DNA of 64,000 nucleotides from Lutjanus erythropterus. Its lineage: Eukaryota; Chordata; Actinopteri; Lutjaniformes; Lutjanidae. Where the stretch lies: assembly GCA_020091685.1 (NCBI GenBank), contig CM034601.1:2418920-2482919 (forward strand), written 5' to 3'. The position numbers and the translations under genes were made by a program. Positions 37,164 through 50,200 of the stretch are shown here, one piece after another. The notes under the pieces were generated by a model. The model saw only the letters and a program-made list of their open reading frames with translations, had not been told where the DNA came from and did no database searches. Numbering within the stretch: the first letter of the stretch is position 1; every line of letters begins with the position of its first letter.

Positions 37164-39519
37164 ATGATCCTGACAGGTCGAACTTTGTGTCTTCCTTCTC
37201 CAGCCACCGTCCAGGAGCTGTTCTTTGTGGCTCGAGACGCCAGCGTCATCCCGGACATCTCCTTGGACCCTGTCCTCACCACCTTCCTGTCTCTGGACTC
37301 CTCGGCAGCCCTGCAGCATCAGTACACCTTCTTACAGCGGGGCATGAGCAGGGAGCAGCAGTCTGCGTTCGGCCTCAGCCTGACTGGAGAGCTGGGGGCC
37401 GGCAGCAGGGTCACACATGGAGGGGTCGGGGTTGTAGCTCTGGCTCTGTCCATGCTGTTTGACCAGGTCGCCCAACAAGTGGGTAAAACTCTTTGGGTTT
37501 GGGTTTGTGTGGCATTATTGAATCACCCATTGGAACAAATCATGTCCAGTGAAAAAACTTTTTAATGCCAACATTCTTGTTCCAATTTTGGGTGAAAATG
37601 TATTTTATTGAGGATTTAAATATATGAAATATATGTAATTCATGAAATGTTTTGGTTTGTTTTAATTTTTTTTTTATTTCTAAACTTACTCTGCTCCAAA
37701 AACACCCTTGTCCCAGACAAGAATTCACAACTTCAGACAATAAAAAAAAGTGTTAAAGGGATAGTTCAACCAAAAATTAAAATTCAGTCATTATCTACTC
37801 ACCCTCATGCTGACTGAAGGTTGGGTTTATTTTTTTAGTCCACAAAACACTGCTGGAGTTTCACAGCAAAACAGTGTTGCAGGATCTTCCAAACAATGGA
37901 AGTGAATGATGACCAGTTTTCAAACATAAAAAACAACATAAAATGCTTCCATACTGCTTGTCTGGTGTAATCCAAGTTTTCTAAAGCCCCAATATGCTGT
38001 TTGCACACCGTCACATCACACACACAGTTCAGACAGTGTGCATGTGAACGTGGCTCCAAGTTAAAGATCTACAGTGAAGATTCAGGTTAAAAACGTGGTG
38101 TAAATAACATTTCTTTTAGTCAACTTGGCATGTTGGGGCTTTGGAAAAGGCAGGAATACTCTTCAAGCACTGGTAAACTTTCTATTATTTGACAAATTCA
38201 TTAAATAACATTTCTATCAGACGTGTCTCTACTGTAACATGTCAACAACTAAATGGCTCTTCACTATGACTATGCCGAGAGGAAATTAATAAAATAATAT
38301 TTTGTGAACTCTGTAAGATGTGAACTCCATGTGACGAAGCTGATAACTACAATTAATTAAAAATAAATGAATAGTAGGAGGTTGGCCCATTACAAGCCAA
38401 GAGTTTGATCTTCTAAATGCTAAAACTGTTACTGAAATTCAGAGTTGCATACTTCCTGTTATCCCACAAGGTCCGGGCACAAGGGTCAACAGAGGGGGAC
38501 CCCTCACCCCAGAGACCCCAGACTAAGAGCATGTTTGGCATCAGCAGTTCTTCGAGAATCGGATGGATCATGCACAGCTACCTCCGCCTGATCCCCGGCA
38601 TCGCCAACGACCCGGAGAAGATGGCCGAGACCACGGAGCTCTACGACACCTGGCTGAAACTCGAGCTGCTTGACCATTACGAGAGGATGACCACGAAGAA
38701 GAGAATGAGCTCAGTGTCCATGCAGCAGTGGTTGGCAGGAGCTGCGTTTCATCTACACTTGAGAATTCACCAGGTCAGGACAGAGGAAAAGGGAAATATT
38801 AATTGCACGGGACACACTGCGTCCTGCATTGTTGGCACTGAACTGTTGATGTGAAAGCTCCTTTATTCTTGTTTCAACAGGTTCGTCTGAACTCTGTGCC
38901 TTTAGGATCAGTTGAGTCGCTGCGTCGGTCTTATAAGTCAGGGTTTGATCGCCTGGTTCAGGACTACACGGCCTATCTGCACAGAAACATCCAGGAGACC
39001 CCAGCTCCACGAGTCCGAAAACCCAGAACCAGGACGGCCAGTGGACCAAGAGAAGATAACAAAGTCAATATGACCTGTTCAAGTAACGGCCTCCTAAATG
39101 ACAGCCTGGTTAGTCCAAACGTCTCATCTGAGAGATTAAATGAGACCGCCACATACAGTTCAACTACTGACAGCAGCAGAATCTGTAAAACAGGTCAAGA
39201 CTTTGGCCTGAATGTGTCAAAAGGAAGTGATGAAACCACTGTAGGTGTGGACAACAGGAAGACAGTCAACAGTTCTGCTGTACACAACAGGGACAAGGAA
39301 ATCGTCAGTCTGGGTCTGCTGGTCATCGAGCCGCGGACCAACGTTAGTCACAGCGTGCAGCACCACCCCTGTCAGTCTCCGGCCATACAACAAGCTCTGG
39401 TGACTCGAATCATCAACGCTCAGGACCTGGAGAGGAACAGAAACTTCTTCAGGTACCCCGAGAAAGTCTTCGACAGCCTGCTCAGGCAGAGGGACGACTT
39501 TGAGCTGAAGACAAGTTAG
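37164..39519 (+). CDS. Uncharacterised three-exon protein-coding gene, 418 codons
   Basis: Exons are 37164-37478, 38471-38773 and 38881-39519 (stop TAG). Both introns are phase 0, with borders CAA|GTGGGT...ACAAG|GTC and CAG|GTCAGG...CAACAG|GTT. The start ATG (GAAGCCATGA) is the first in frame. Residues 1-105 include an acidic/hydrophobic part (ELFFVARDASVIPDISLDP) and a Gly/Ala hydrophobic stretch (GGVGVVALALSMLFDQVA, about 86-103) that could be a buried or membrane helix. Residues 126-235 are well ordered (IGWIMHSYLRLIPGIAND, YDTWLKLELLDHYERM, DRLVQDYTAYLHRNI). Residues 236-350 are Ser/Thr/Asn-rich and probably disordered. The end is charged (RIINAQDLERNRNFFRYPEK). Exon length, GC-rich coding sequence and splice agreement argue for a real gene. 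I see no named domain and assign no function. Met126 is an alternative start. Confidence 0.75.
37755..38115. repeat. AAAGGGATAGTTCA teleost repeat, copy 1
   Basis: It starts AAAGGGATAGTTCAACCAAA, then TTCAGTCATTATCTACTCAC, CAATGGAAGTGAATGATGAC and AAGATCTACAGTGAAGATTC. It lies in intron 1 of the uncharacterised gene. Matching copies occur at 12,236-12,395 and, inverted, at 43,780-43,947. Confidence 0.65.
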
Positions 39520-39591
39520 ACAGATGATGACCTGAGTGATGATGTGGAAAGTCTTTCACTGATGGTGTTCAGTCCAAGTTAGGAGAAATAT

Positions 39592-40231
39592 GGAAGCTCA
39601 TTTCTGCCACTGAGAGAAAAAATATCCCCATGGAAAGTCATAATTATGAGATAAAAAGTCAAAATGATGCGATTAAAAGTTATAATTCTGCAATAAAAAG
39701 TCAAATGATGAGATAAAAAGTCAAAATTATGAGATTCATTCATTCATTGGCTGTAACCTCTTATCCTTGAAGGGTCGCGGGAGGTGGAGTCTATCCCAGC
39801 TGACACTGGGCGAGAGGCGGGGTACATCTACGGGCAGTTTAGAGTTATCAATTAACCCATGATGCTGCATGTCTTTGGACTGTGGGAGGAAGCCGGAGTA
39901 CCTGGAGAGAACCCATGTGAACATGAGGAGAACATGCAGACTCCACACAGAAAGGTCCTGCCCCCAGTCACAAACTCCCCGGACCCCCAGCCAGCTGAGG
40001 GATTCAAACTCGGGAACTTCTGGCTGTGAGACAGCGGTACTAACCACTGCACCACCGCGAGATAAGAAGTCAGAATTTCAACTTTTTATCTCATAATTTT
40101 GACTTTCTTATCTCATCATTTGACTTTTTATTGCAGAATTATAACTTTTAATTGCATCATTTTGACTTTTTATCTCATAATTTTGACTTACCATGGCGAT
40201 GTTTTTTTTTCAGTGGCAGAAATGGACTTCC
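39592..40231. repeat. Large foldback: 143-bp inverted repeat just 3' of the uncharacterised gene
   Basis: The arms at 39592-39734 and 40089-40231 are near-perfect reverse complements (I see roughly ten differences), separated by about 354 bp. Each arm is built from short degenerate units such as AAAAAGTCAAAATGATG. An AATAAA (39692-39697) lies in the left arm, 173 bases after the stop codon of the upstream gene. If transcribed through, the RNA would form a long hairpin. The structure resembles a foldback transposon. Confidence 0.85.
39735..40088. mobile_element. Dispersed teleost repeat filling the foldback loop
   Basis: The loop holds a sequence with the phrases TATCCCAGCTGACACTGGGC, TCTTTGGACTGTGGGAGGAA, GAACATGCAGACTCCACACA and ACCACTGCACCACCGCG. 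I know this combination as a very common interspersed repeat of fish genomes. It is more GC-rich than its surroundings. It either inserted into a pre-existing palindrome or was carried with the arms. I do not assign it to a named family. Confidence 0.7.
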
Positions 40232-42188
40232 ATAAGAGAACACTGGTCTTTTAAACAAACAAACAAAAATAAAACTAGCACCTCATCAGTCATTTCAACC
40301 CTCAGATGGTCTCTGTATCCTAACCCTTTTCAGGTCATGTGACTTCATGTCAACATTCAAAATATGCTCATAATGAGACAAAGACACTAGTCATGGTATA
40401 AGTGTGGTTATTTTTTCATGTTTATTATATTTTGAGGTGATTTTGTTTTAGAAAATTGTTCTTTATGGATCTTTTTTTTGTTGAAAAATAATGAATTACA
40501 TTTTCACAGCTTTAATAATGAGGTAGGTGACAGAAACCAGGAGGAAACAGCTAAAAAAGGTTCATCAGAACTTCACAAATGTTATAGAAATATTTGTAGA
40601 TATGATTTTTTGTCTGTTATCTCAGATCATTACCATTTGACCTACAGAGTATAACACAACTTTGTCATGTTTTCTTTGACTCAAAGGTTGAAAGTGCAAG
40701 ATTTATCTAAAGTGTGGCTCAGCAGCTTAAAACACCGTCACATGAACAAAATCAATATATCAGATGAGTGACAGGGTTCTTGGTGTTTTGTCAGCTTGAG
40801 GAGAACGCTGAAAAAACCATAGAACTTCTTCTAATCAGACTGGCATTCAGACACAACCGCTGAACATTAACCTTAATGTCAATAAGGAAAAAGGATGTCA
40901 GGTTTGTTCAATAAGGTCCGCAAATAAATTCAAAGCCTCTGGCTGTCCACAGACCACCTGTAGCTGGTGAAATCTTGTGAGAAAATGTCTAAACATAGCT
41001 GTGTGTGTGCAGCAAAGTCACAAATAACCCACAGTTAAACCACAAATTTGTACACATTAACAAATGAGATACAACATGAGCTTAGAGATGTTGGTGGTTG
41101 GAGGATTTTGTCACTATTGGACGAAGCCAGGCTAGCTGTTTCCCTCTGTTTCCAGTCTTTATGCTAAGCTAAGCTAACTGGCACCAACATCATATTTAAA
41201 GGACAGATTTGAGGTGGTGAGTGGTATCAATCTTCACATCTAACTCTCGGACAATAAAAAAGGAAATAAAACTAATTCCAAAAATGTCAAACTGCTTCCT
41301 TTAATAATCATTTTGTTAATAATTTTTTAACCCCAAGAACTCCTTTCAACCCATGTGACAATAATGCACACTACTGGTCTAGTAAGTCTTAAAGTTGATA
41401 AATTATAGATTTCAAAACATATATAATGATTTGATGACCCTGTAATCTTTATAATGTCTGATACACGCATTTATTTTTAAATCAACTATCATCATCTGAG
41501 TCTGCAATTACAAACACACCAAAGGGACCAAAGTTTGTAGTAAAAAATAAAAAATAAAGATTTAAATACGTATTTTTTAAGCCTGTATTTGTACATTCAG
41601 ATATAGAAGAAATGTATTGTTTCTGATGGTCAGTGAACCCTGAAAAGTCTGTCTTTTTGTTTATGAATGTGGATTTCTGAATATGAGGCAAACAAACAAA
41701 CAAACAAATTAATCAAATAGAAGAGTGAACAGAGATTCCATTCATTCTGTGAATATATATTTTCCAAAGTAATATAATGTGATGGTAGATATAATCAGGA
41801 ATAAATCATGACTCCACAGTTGTTTGGCATTAGGATTTCTGATAGATTTTATTTTATTTTCTTAATTAACAAAATGACACATTATAGATTTAGTATACAG
41901 GGGACCAATAACAAAAGAGACAGGGGTATATCACATTGTACAAAAATATTAGAACTTGTACAGAAAAGAAAAGAAAATAACAAAAGGAAATGGGATAAAT
42001 TGTAAATTATTAATGAAAATGTCATTATCATATTTATAATGAAAAAGTATTTATTTTTTCGTATTTAACAAAAGTATCAAACACCACACCACACCTACCC
42101 TATAATAATATGAAATAAAAATAGATATTTTTTAAAGATATGATCAAGTGTCTGATATTTTCCGCTCTCGTGACCCTCGCCTCATGAA

Positions 42189-42431
42189 GGTCGTGTCTAG
42201 AAGGTAACGTCTGATTTGGAAACTATCGCGAGATTGTATGCGTCGTTTTTCATTATGCACCGTGTACAAGCCAGTTTTGTTTTATAAAGTAACAATACGG
42301 TGGTAGAGTCTGTCTGAATGGTTGGGAATAGAAAGTACGTGTTTAGGGTCACAGAAACATCAGGGTTTGGGTTAGAATTATCACTCTCGCGAGATATTTC
42401 GCGGGTCTGGGGTTCCTTTCGAGACACGACC
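42189..42431. mobile_element. Short TIR element with TCTCGCGAGA motifs, upstream of rabgef1
   Basis: The ends are inverted: GGTCGTGTCTAGAAGGTAAC on the left, and the reverse complement of the right end reads GGTCGTGTCTCGAAAGGAAC. Inside are one exact TCTCGCGAGA (42385-42394) and one near copy (42224-42233). A shorter relative lies at 28749-28872. No transposase is visible, so it is non-autonomous. Confidence 0.65.
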
Positions 42432-42569
42432 GTGAAATTTAGTCCCAGATGCGGAAGTAAAACGGACTACTGACTTAAACCAGCATTTCTGGACGCAACA
42501 ATCCTTAATGTTTGAAACAGTCTGTCCAAAAAAACAAACAAATAAATTTGCGAAATGTCTCTAATTCTA

Positions 42570-42682
42570 CACTTCCGCGTTGTTGTCAAGGTAACGTCAC
42601 TGTCGTAAACCTGCAGGATTGGTCGTTTCGCGTAACAGAAGAAGAGATCTGCTCCTGCTTGTGATCGGTGAAAACATAACAG
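42570..42682 (+). promoter_or_regulatory. rabgef1: rabgef1 promoter core and non-coding first exon
   Basis: A donor ACAG|GTGAGTAC ends an exon at 42682 that can splice to the acceptor at 44200, 13 bases before the start codon. Upstream and within are CTTCCG (42572-42577, ETS-like), TAACGTCA (42592-42599, CRE-like) and an inverted CCAAT box (ATTGG, 42618-42622). There is no TATA box. The transcription start is probably around 42,610-42,640; this is inferred from the motifs only. Confidence 0.6.
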
Positions 42683-43779
42683 GTGAGTACAGAAGCAGTG
42701 TAGTTTGTACTTACATGTCATATTGAGCGTTATTGTCCGAGCTAACTTAACTCTTATGGGATCTGTGAAGTAAAATACCGCAGCATTTTTTTTGCTGACT
42801 GACTTACAGACGTGACAAATTAAAGGAAAATCCCGAATAAATGAGCGGAGACACAAAACGACTGATAGTTTTAGAGCCAGATGCCTTCAGGCAGAGCAGG
42901 AGGAATCACTGAGTGGTTTAGTGAGTTTTATAATTATGTAAATTATAAGCTACAGTCACGTCATTCACAGGGATCAGATCTCAACTAAACTGACCATCTA
43001 TGAGGAGATTTAGGATTGAAAATGGTGAATATCTTCTTTAAAAACTGTATTTATTCCTCCTGTGGCGATTCAGAGACATAAAAATGAGAGCTGAGGCTGA
43101 TCAGGACGTTTAAAGTGGAATAAAACCTCACTAACATGGTTGTTTTTACTCATCAGTGGTGGGAAAGAGTACTTAAGTACAAGTACTGTTACATTACAAA
43201 AATATTACTCATTTACAAACAAAAGTACTCGTGTTAGAAAACTATTTAAGTAAAAATATAAAGTATTCTTGTCAAATATTATTCAGAGTATTAGTTAATT
43301 TGTAATCATTGGCATGTAATGAATTATAAACAACAGCATTCAATCAAATCTTCAGTCTAAATCAGTGTTTGTGTCCCAGGACGAGAAAATAATAAACGTT
43401 AGTTGCAGCCCTACTTTTTATGTCTTAAAAAATACTCAAAACAATTAATCAATTATCAAAATAGTTGGAGATTAATTTAGTATTTGATTAATAACTATGT
43501 TGCAGCTCTAATAGGATGCCAAGTCTTACATGAAACTGTCTTTTTTTCCTTTAATTTGTCACCACATTGTTTATAGCACAATAACATCTGATTTAAATAT
43601 TTTGAGCTCGTATATGTGTAGAAATGCTTGGAAAAGGTGCAGGAACCCAGTGAACTGAAACAGTAAAGTTATGAGCCGAACATGTAAATAATGATCTGAA
43701 ATTCACTATAAAGCTCCATAAAGCAGAGTGGAGCTCTTGCAAGTCCAGACGAGCAGTATAGAGACATTTTATTTATTTT

Positions 43780-43947
43780 TTCAATTGTTTTTTCCATTTG
43801 AAAACTGCTAACCATTCACTTAAATGATTTGGGAGATCCAATGCTGTTTTCCTGTTTTGTGGACTAAAAAACTAAACTTGACCTTCAATCTGCACGAAGG
43901 TGACGAGATAATGACTGAATTTTCATTTTTAGGTGAACTATCCCTTT
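43780..43947. repeat. AAAGGGATAGTTCA teleost repeat, inverted copy
   Basis: The right border reads GGTGAACTATCCCTTT, with TAATGACTGAATTTTCATTT before it. This is the reverse complement of the left end of 37755-38115. It lies in rabgef1 intron 1. Confidence 0.6.
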
Positions 43948-44213
43948 AACTACAAGTTTATATAGTTGTTATGACTAATGTGCTTGCAAAAGTTTCATTT
44001 CCAGTAAACATCGTAGCATTCACTTGGGGTTTGTGTGTTCAGTACCTGATCAACAAGATATGGAAAGGCTGTTTTTGTCCATAAATGTGAGATTCGTGAA
44101 TTGCAAAACTGTGATAATCTGAAAATATCATGAACGCGCTGCGAGCGCAGCAGCGAATACATATTAACAAATGTGTTCAATGATCAATTCTGCATTCCAG
44201 GTTGTCCGGCATC

Positions 44214-47200
44214 ATGAGTCAGCGGACGGAGCGACGGGGGATACATGTGGACCAGTCAGACCTGCTGTGCAAAAAGGGATGTGGTTACTATGGCAACGCA
44301 GCATGGCAGGGCCTGTGCTCCAAGTGCTGGAGGGAGGAGTACCAGCGGGTCCGGCAGAAACAGATCCAGGACGACTGGGCATTGGCAGAAAAGTAAGACC
44401 GTCTGCTGAAAAGAAATCCACACGCCTTGCACTATGTTGCAGCAGAGAGTGTATTATTTGGATGCTAAGTTTTCCTCCGTAAAATAAGTGGAGCTCGTTC
44501 TGTTACTCTTGATCATTATAATTTGCCACTGATTACTGGTATTTGCTCTGTCAAATGTCCTTGGCGCCAGGCTGCAGCGAGAGGAGGAGGCAGCGTATGC
44601 CAGCAGTCACGGAGCTCAGACACAGTCCCACTCTCAGTCCACAGCGCCACAGCCGCACCCAGCGCACGCCTCTCTGGCACCCTTCTCCAAGTTTGAGGAG
44701 AAGAAGACCAATGAGAAGACACGGAAAGTGACCACGGTTAAGAAGTTCTTCAGCCCGTCATCGCGCACTGCTCCTAAGAAAGGTGCGACTTTTCATCCTG
44801 GGCTAATCTTTTTCTTTTTACTATATTTATTTGTTATTTATTTGACAGGGATGATACATGTAGGCATTGTTACCATTTAAGTAAGAAAATGCAACCGATG
44901 CAATGTACACAGGACTTCTAGCTTATTTGTAAACAATAGTGACTGAAAACAAACAACCACTTTCTCTTTGGCATTTAAAATCATGCAGCCATTCCTGCTG
45001 CAGAGATGCTCATCTGCCATTTTAAACTTGCATAATGGACTTTTTAACTAATAGATGAGAGTTGACTGTGTTCTCTACACCAGTTCCCACCTGGGTTGCT
45101 GTCTCTGTTCGCATCTTCTTAGACAAATTTAAATGTGTCTAAAACAAAAAAATATGATAACTGATTTCAGGAGGTCACCGCCAACTGTTGTAAAAGGAGT
45201 CTGGGTGTTGTTCTTGATAACAAATTGAATTTGGAAGCTGACTTTACCCTGAAAAAGGTCCAACAAAGACTTTATTTCTTCAGAAAAATGTCCTTTAATG
45301 TCTCCACTGAGATGACCACTTTGTTACAGAAGTTTCATGGAATCTGTTTTAACTTTCTGTATCATTGCTTGGTTTGGAAACATTAATCTGCTTGTGGTCA
45401 TTTATAACAGGCAGGTTTCTTAGGAGGGCAAATGCCATACAGGTCTGTCAGGACCATCCTGTCCAGAGGGAGTTTGAGCTGCTGCCCTCAGGTCGCCGTT
45501 TCAGGGCAACTGTTCGCCACATCAGCCAGAGCTGACCGCAGCCATTCTGCACATTGCATATGATTCCACCAGCAGCACCGCGGTGCGTCCCAGAAGCAGC
45601 TTTCCACTCTGCTCTGCTTCAAGTACACACCAAGTCTATTTTTGACAGATGCTGCGTCAAATAGCACAGAGCAGATCGAACGAACAGAAAGTCAGACACA
45701 GAAAAGGCAGGTGAACATAATCAGGCCGGCGAAACGCTCCCCTGCTGAAACGCTTCTGAAATGCTGCTGGTGGGGCCTGCAGCCGTGCAGAGGACGGATC
45801 AGAACCGTGGTGCAGATGCTCAATAGCAATTAGCACCTTGACTACAGTCCTTGCACTACGCTGGCACATTTTGCACATCTGCACTTTGGCATTCTTGCAT
45901 ATTTGATATGAAATTTCCATTCCCTTGAACTAGTATGTGGTTTTTATCTCATGTTGTCTATTTATTGTTGTTGACGTTGCCCTTTTGTATTGTGTTTTTC
46001 ATGTAAACCCTTTGCTGCACAACAATAAATATAACCTAACCACTAAACAGCAATTTAGATTACAATGACAGAGTACAATGACAGAGTATACTTTCTTTGA
46101 AACGAGAACTGAAAATAAACAGCTGCACTGCAAACATTACTTAAAACAACTGACAACAAGCACCTTAAACACTGAGACAACAATGACTGACATCAATTAA
46201 GAACACAGACAAAAAACTACGGTTGAGAGCAACAAAAGGAAAATAGAGCTTGAATACTTCAGTGCAATTTACAGGATAGTCAGTGTATTAGTGACAGTAG
46301 ATGGCAGTCGACACACCCCCTCAGTCTGGAGAAGCAGAGAGGAGTACCGGTGCAGGAAGCTAAACAATGTGCTGCTGTGGACGGGGTCAGCAGCAAAATG
46401 TATTTTAGGCACTTCAAAAGGGTCCACCAAGAAAAAATCTGTATGAGTTTAAGTGCACTTTATATTTAGAATATTTTTACCACTTTACTTTGCTGTCAGA
46501 AGCCTTTTATGCTGTTGTATAAGCCAAATATCGCTCTCCCCAAACCAATCAAACTCCATAGGCGAAATCAGTCATTTTAACTCACAGAAGACAGGAGTTG
46601 TTGGTCTACCACTGTCTCGATCTGTTAGTTTGTGTGTGTTATTGTGAGACTTCAGTGATTCTAGCCCTTTAAAACACAAAAGTCACACAATAACACAAGC
46701 AAACTAACTGATGGAGGCAGCTGTAGACCAGCAACTCCTGCAGTCTACGAGGTAAAATGTTTTGCCAACTGAGTCTGGTTGATCTCGCATGAGAGAGAAA
46801 TTTGTCTTATGTACCGGTGGTTTTCTTTAAAGAAGGCTGTGAAGCAGTGAAAATATTCTAAATATAAACTGAAATTGTTTTTTCGTTGTTTTTTTTTTTT
46901 TGTGGACCTTTTTTTAAGTGCACGAAGCTGGAGCTTAACTTAGCATAGCACAGAAACCGCGGAGGGAAACAGCTAGTCTGACTTTCTCCAAATTAAAGAG
47001 AAATTAAATTACACCTACCAAGACCTCTAAAAGCTCACCATGTTAGATCTGGTTGTCTGGCTGAACTGGCTCCATGCAGACACAGATTGTGGAGGAGGAA
47101 GGGAAAGCAGCCAAAAAGTATGACTTTTTTTAAACATTGTTCTTCCTCACCAGAAACCCAAGAGGGCAAGACCCCTAGTCCATCCATTAGCCGCCATGCC

Positions 47201-50200
47201 AGCTTTGACACAGACCAAGTGTCCAAGGACTTTGTGGACTTCTTGAAAAACCTCCAGAAACCCGGCCGGGAGATCCACAAGCAGTGCAGAGCCTTCATCG
47301 TGAACATGTCGAGCAAGAAGGTGTGTTGTAATTAAGTAATGATTTGACGTCCAGGGTCCATAGTCTTTATAATAAAAGGTTAACTGTAAAGTGTTTTCAT
47401 AACTCGATTGATAACTTCTTGACTCATCAGGATCTGAGCGCAGACGAGCTGTCAGAGTGTGTTCAGGATTTCTACCAGAACATGGCCGACCGCTTGATGA
47501 GCCACTTTAAAGGTTGGCTGCTTGATCTCATCTTTAATCTGTAACTTTCACCAATCATTTTCATGAATAAGTTCCTAATAAACCTGAGTGTTTAGCAACC
47601 AGCACATGCTGGATTTTCCACTGATCTGTAGCTCATTATTAGCTTTAACTGATGCGGTCTGATGAATCTTTGCTCACCAGGTTCTTCGGAGTCTGTGGAG
47701 CAGGTGATGGACCAGGTGGAGAAGTACATCATGACTCGTCTGTATAAGAGCGTGTTCTGCCCAGAAACCACTGATGACGAGAAGAAGGACTTGGCCACAC
47801 AGACGAGGATAAGGTGGGCCTCCTTACATTCAAAGCAGACAGTGATGCTTTCATAGTAATAATAATGCAGTTGCATTTTCTTTTGAGGGCAGTTTGGTGA
47901 TTTTAAGCTGCATTTACAAGATGAAACTTTCACACAACTTAAGTTGTTCGATTTTTTGCTGAAACTAAGTTGAATTTGAGTTGTATGTTGTAAACTGACC
48001 TACAAAGTAAAAAGGCAGTAACTTCTCAGAGTTCTTGTTGTCCAGCTAAAATACCTGCAGGCAGATAATTGGATATGTGTCAGTTTTATAGCTTTATATC
48101 AAGTTATTCTTGCTACATATTAATCCTGACCTCTGATTTGACCTTTGACCTTATTTGGAAGTTCCTGTATTCTGTGTTTGCCGAGCTTCCTGAAAAATCT
48201 TGGATCATACCAAAGGAAAAGGCAGAAACTTCCATTTTATCTGATCACTTTAGCTTTAAAAAGCAGAATAATGACAAATATGATCAAATCCTTAATCTGA
48301 TAATGATATAAAATTTCTTATTTTTTTACATTACTGTTAAAGCCATTATTTATTTACAATATTTATTATTATATTACAGTACACTTGTGATGTTCCAAGT
48401 TACTTTTAAAATCAAATTATTTCTAAGGTTTTGGGATGTTTCTGAGCATTTGAAGCTACTAATATTCATATTCTAATAAAGTAAACTTTTAAATATAAAA
48501 GTCAATATGCTGCAACAGAAAAAAATATTAAATACCATCAAACCTTTTCTGCTAAACTGTGACACTGATTGATTCATTTTAATTCAATGCATTTTCATGT
48601 CTGGGATCAGAGATATGACTCTGTGGTAGTAGTATACTGCACATATTTCTTGCAGGTATTTTACATGTTAGAACACAGTGACTGGTGGTTTTCTGTGGTT
48701 TCTCTGCAGCTTTTTGCAGCTTCTGTAATTTCAACCCATCTTTTCCAAAACAAAACACATTTGAGTGAAGATATTTGCCCACATGACAAAGGACTTCCTT
48801 TGTAGGGCAATAAAACCCTTTGTAACGCAGCTGAAACATGTTTGAAACTCAGCAGCAACCAGTGCAAAACTCAGCTTTGTGAAACTAGTGTCATGCAACA
48901 GCCAATCAAAACGCTGACGTGTCACATGATGACATCAAACATTCCACATTCCAAACATTTCAGCCGATTCTCACTGATTTCAACGGTTTATCATCAACAC
49001 GAACCAACAAGGAGGTTTTCAGAAGGACATTTTCCTCGTTAACTTGGTCTGTGACGCTGTCAACAAACTTCACAGTGAACAGGTGACTAACAGGAAAATA
49101 AAAAAGATACAGAGATGCTAATGCAGTACCAATTACACTTCCTGCTGGTGTGAATTTTTTTATATTTAAAAAACAATCTAGCTAACAAATTTTAGTTAAA
49201 TTAACTGTTAATTGTGTTGCATGAGACAATGATTATTTTGACCTGCTTCCTGTAATTGTCAAGTTGCATAGAAGACATGTTTCATGCATTTTGCAGCCTG
49301 CAGCTAGTTGCATGAGAGTTTTACCATGTAAACCCAGCCTTAGGGTTGCATTTAGTAGATAAGTGGGTTTCTTTCTGTCATGTACTTGGTTAGTTTAAGT
49401 TATACAGTCCCTTATACATGCATCAGCACACAGTGGGTGTCTTTAATCTTCAACAGTGTGAAAACTTCTGTCTGAACTGACTGCAGTTTGTGCCCTTGAT
49501 CAAACAGGAGCCATTTTTAACAGTGTTCTCCATTTTTCTTCTCTGTGTGAATGTACAGTCACAGCCGGCATGTGTGTGTCACCCAGGGGGGAAGTGAATC
49601 TAACAAATGCGACGGTTACATCATATGTTAAAAAAACCCCCAAAGCTTTAAGTGTTTAGACTGATCTGATTCTGTGTTGCAGGGCCTTACACTGGGTGAC
49701 CATCCAGATGCTGTGTGTGTCTATGGATGAAGAAATCCCCGAAGTCTCTGAGAACGTGGTCAAAGCAATAACAGGTCAGAAGAAATGAAATAAAAGAATG
49801 TTTTTCTGCAGCACACTTACATATCTGCTCTGTACATCACATGTTCTGAGTTCTCCTTTGAGAGCAAAATATCTAGAAACAAATTTTTATTTTTTGTGTC
49901 TTGGTTTCATGATGGTGCCCCTAACTTTGCATTAAATTATCTGCAGGCTACTGTGTCGATCGAGAACTTGTTTCCAAACAGCAAATGAAACCGGTTAATT
50001 GTAAAGTATATTCTCTCACAGGCAGAGCAACCTTGGTGCTGCCTAGCGAACCAGCCTGTGTTGTCAGTAGTCTGGAGTGGAACTGATGTAATCTAGGATG
50101 CTTCATTCTGGTACAACACACAGTGGCCTGCAGAATATGACACGCCAGCTTCAGTCCAGAAAATCTGCTATTATTTGAACCAAACCAGTTTATTTCCAGC

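Larger units (their letters stand above)
39520..42569. other. Intergenic region upstream of rabgef1
   Basis: Beyond the foldback there is AT-rich sequence without exon signals on either strand. A second AATAAA at 40268-40273 is another possible end for the upstream gene. The right part contains the terminal-inverted-repeat element with TCTCGCGAGA (42189-42431). Confidence 0.6.

Noticed and set aside
38753..39049. 98-codon minus-strand frame over exon 3 of the unknown gene
   Set aside because: Shadow of the GC-rich plus-strand coding exon, which has the better splice and phase evidence.
42467..42856. 129-codon minus-strand frame over the rabgef1 first exon
   Set aside because: No splice signals or recognisable protein; the plus-strand donor and the promoter motifs explain this region.
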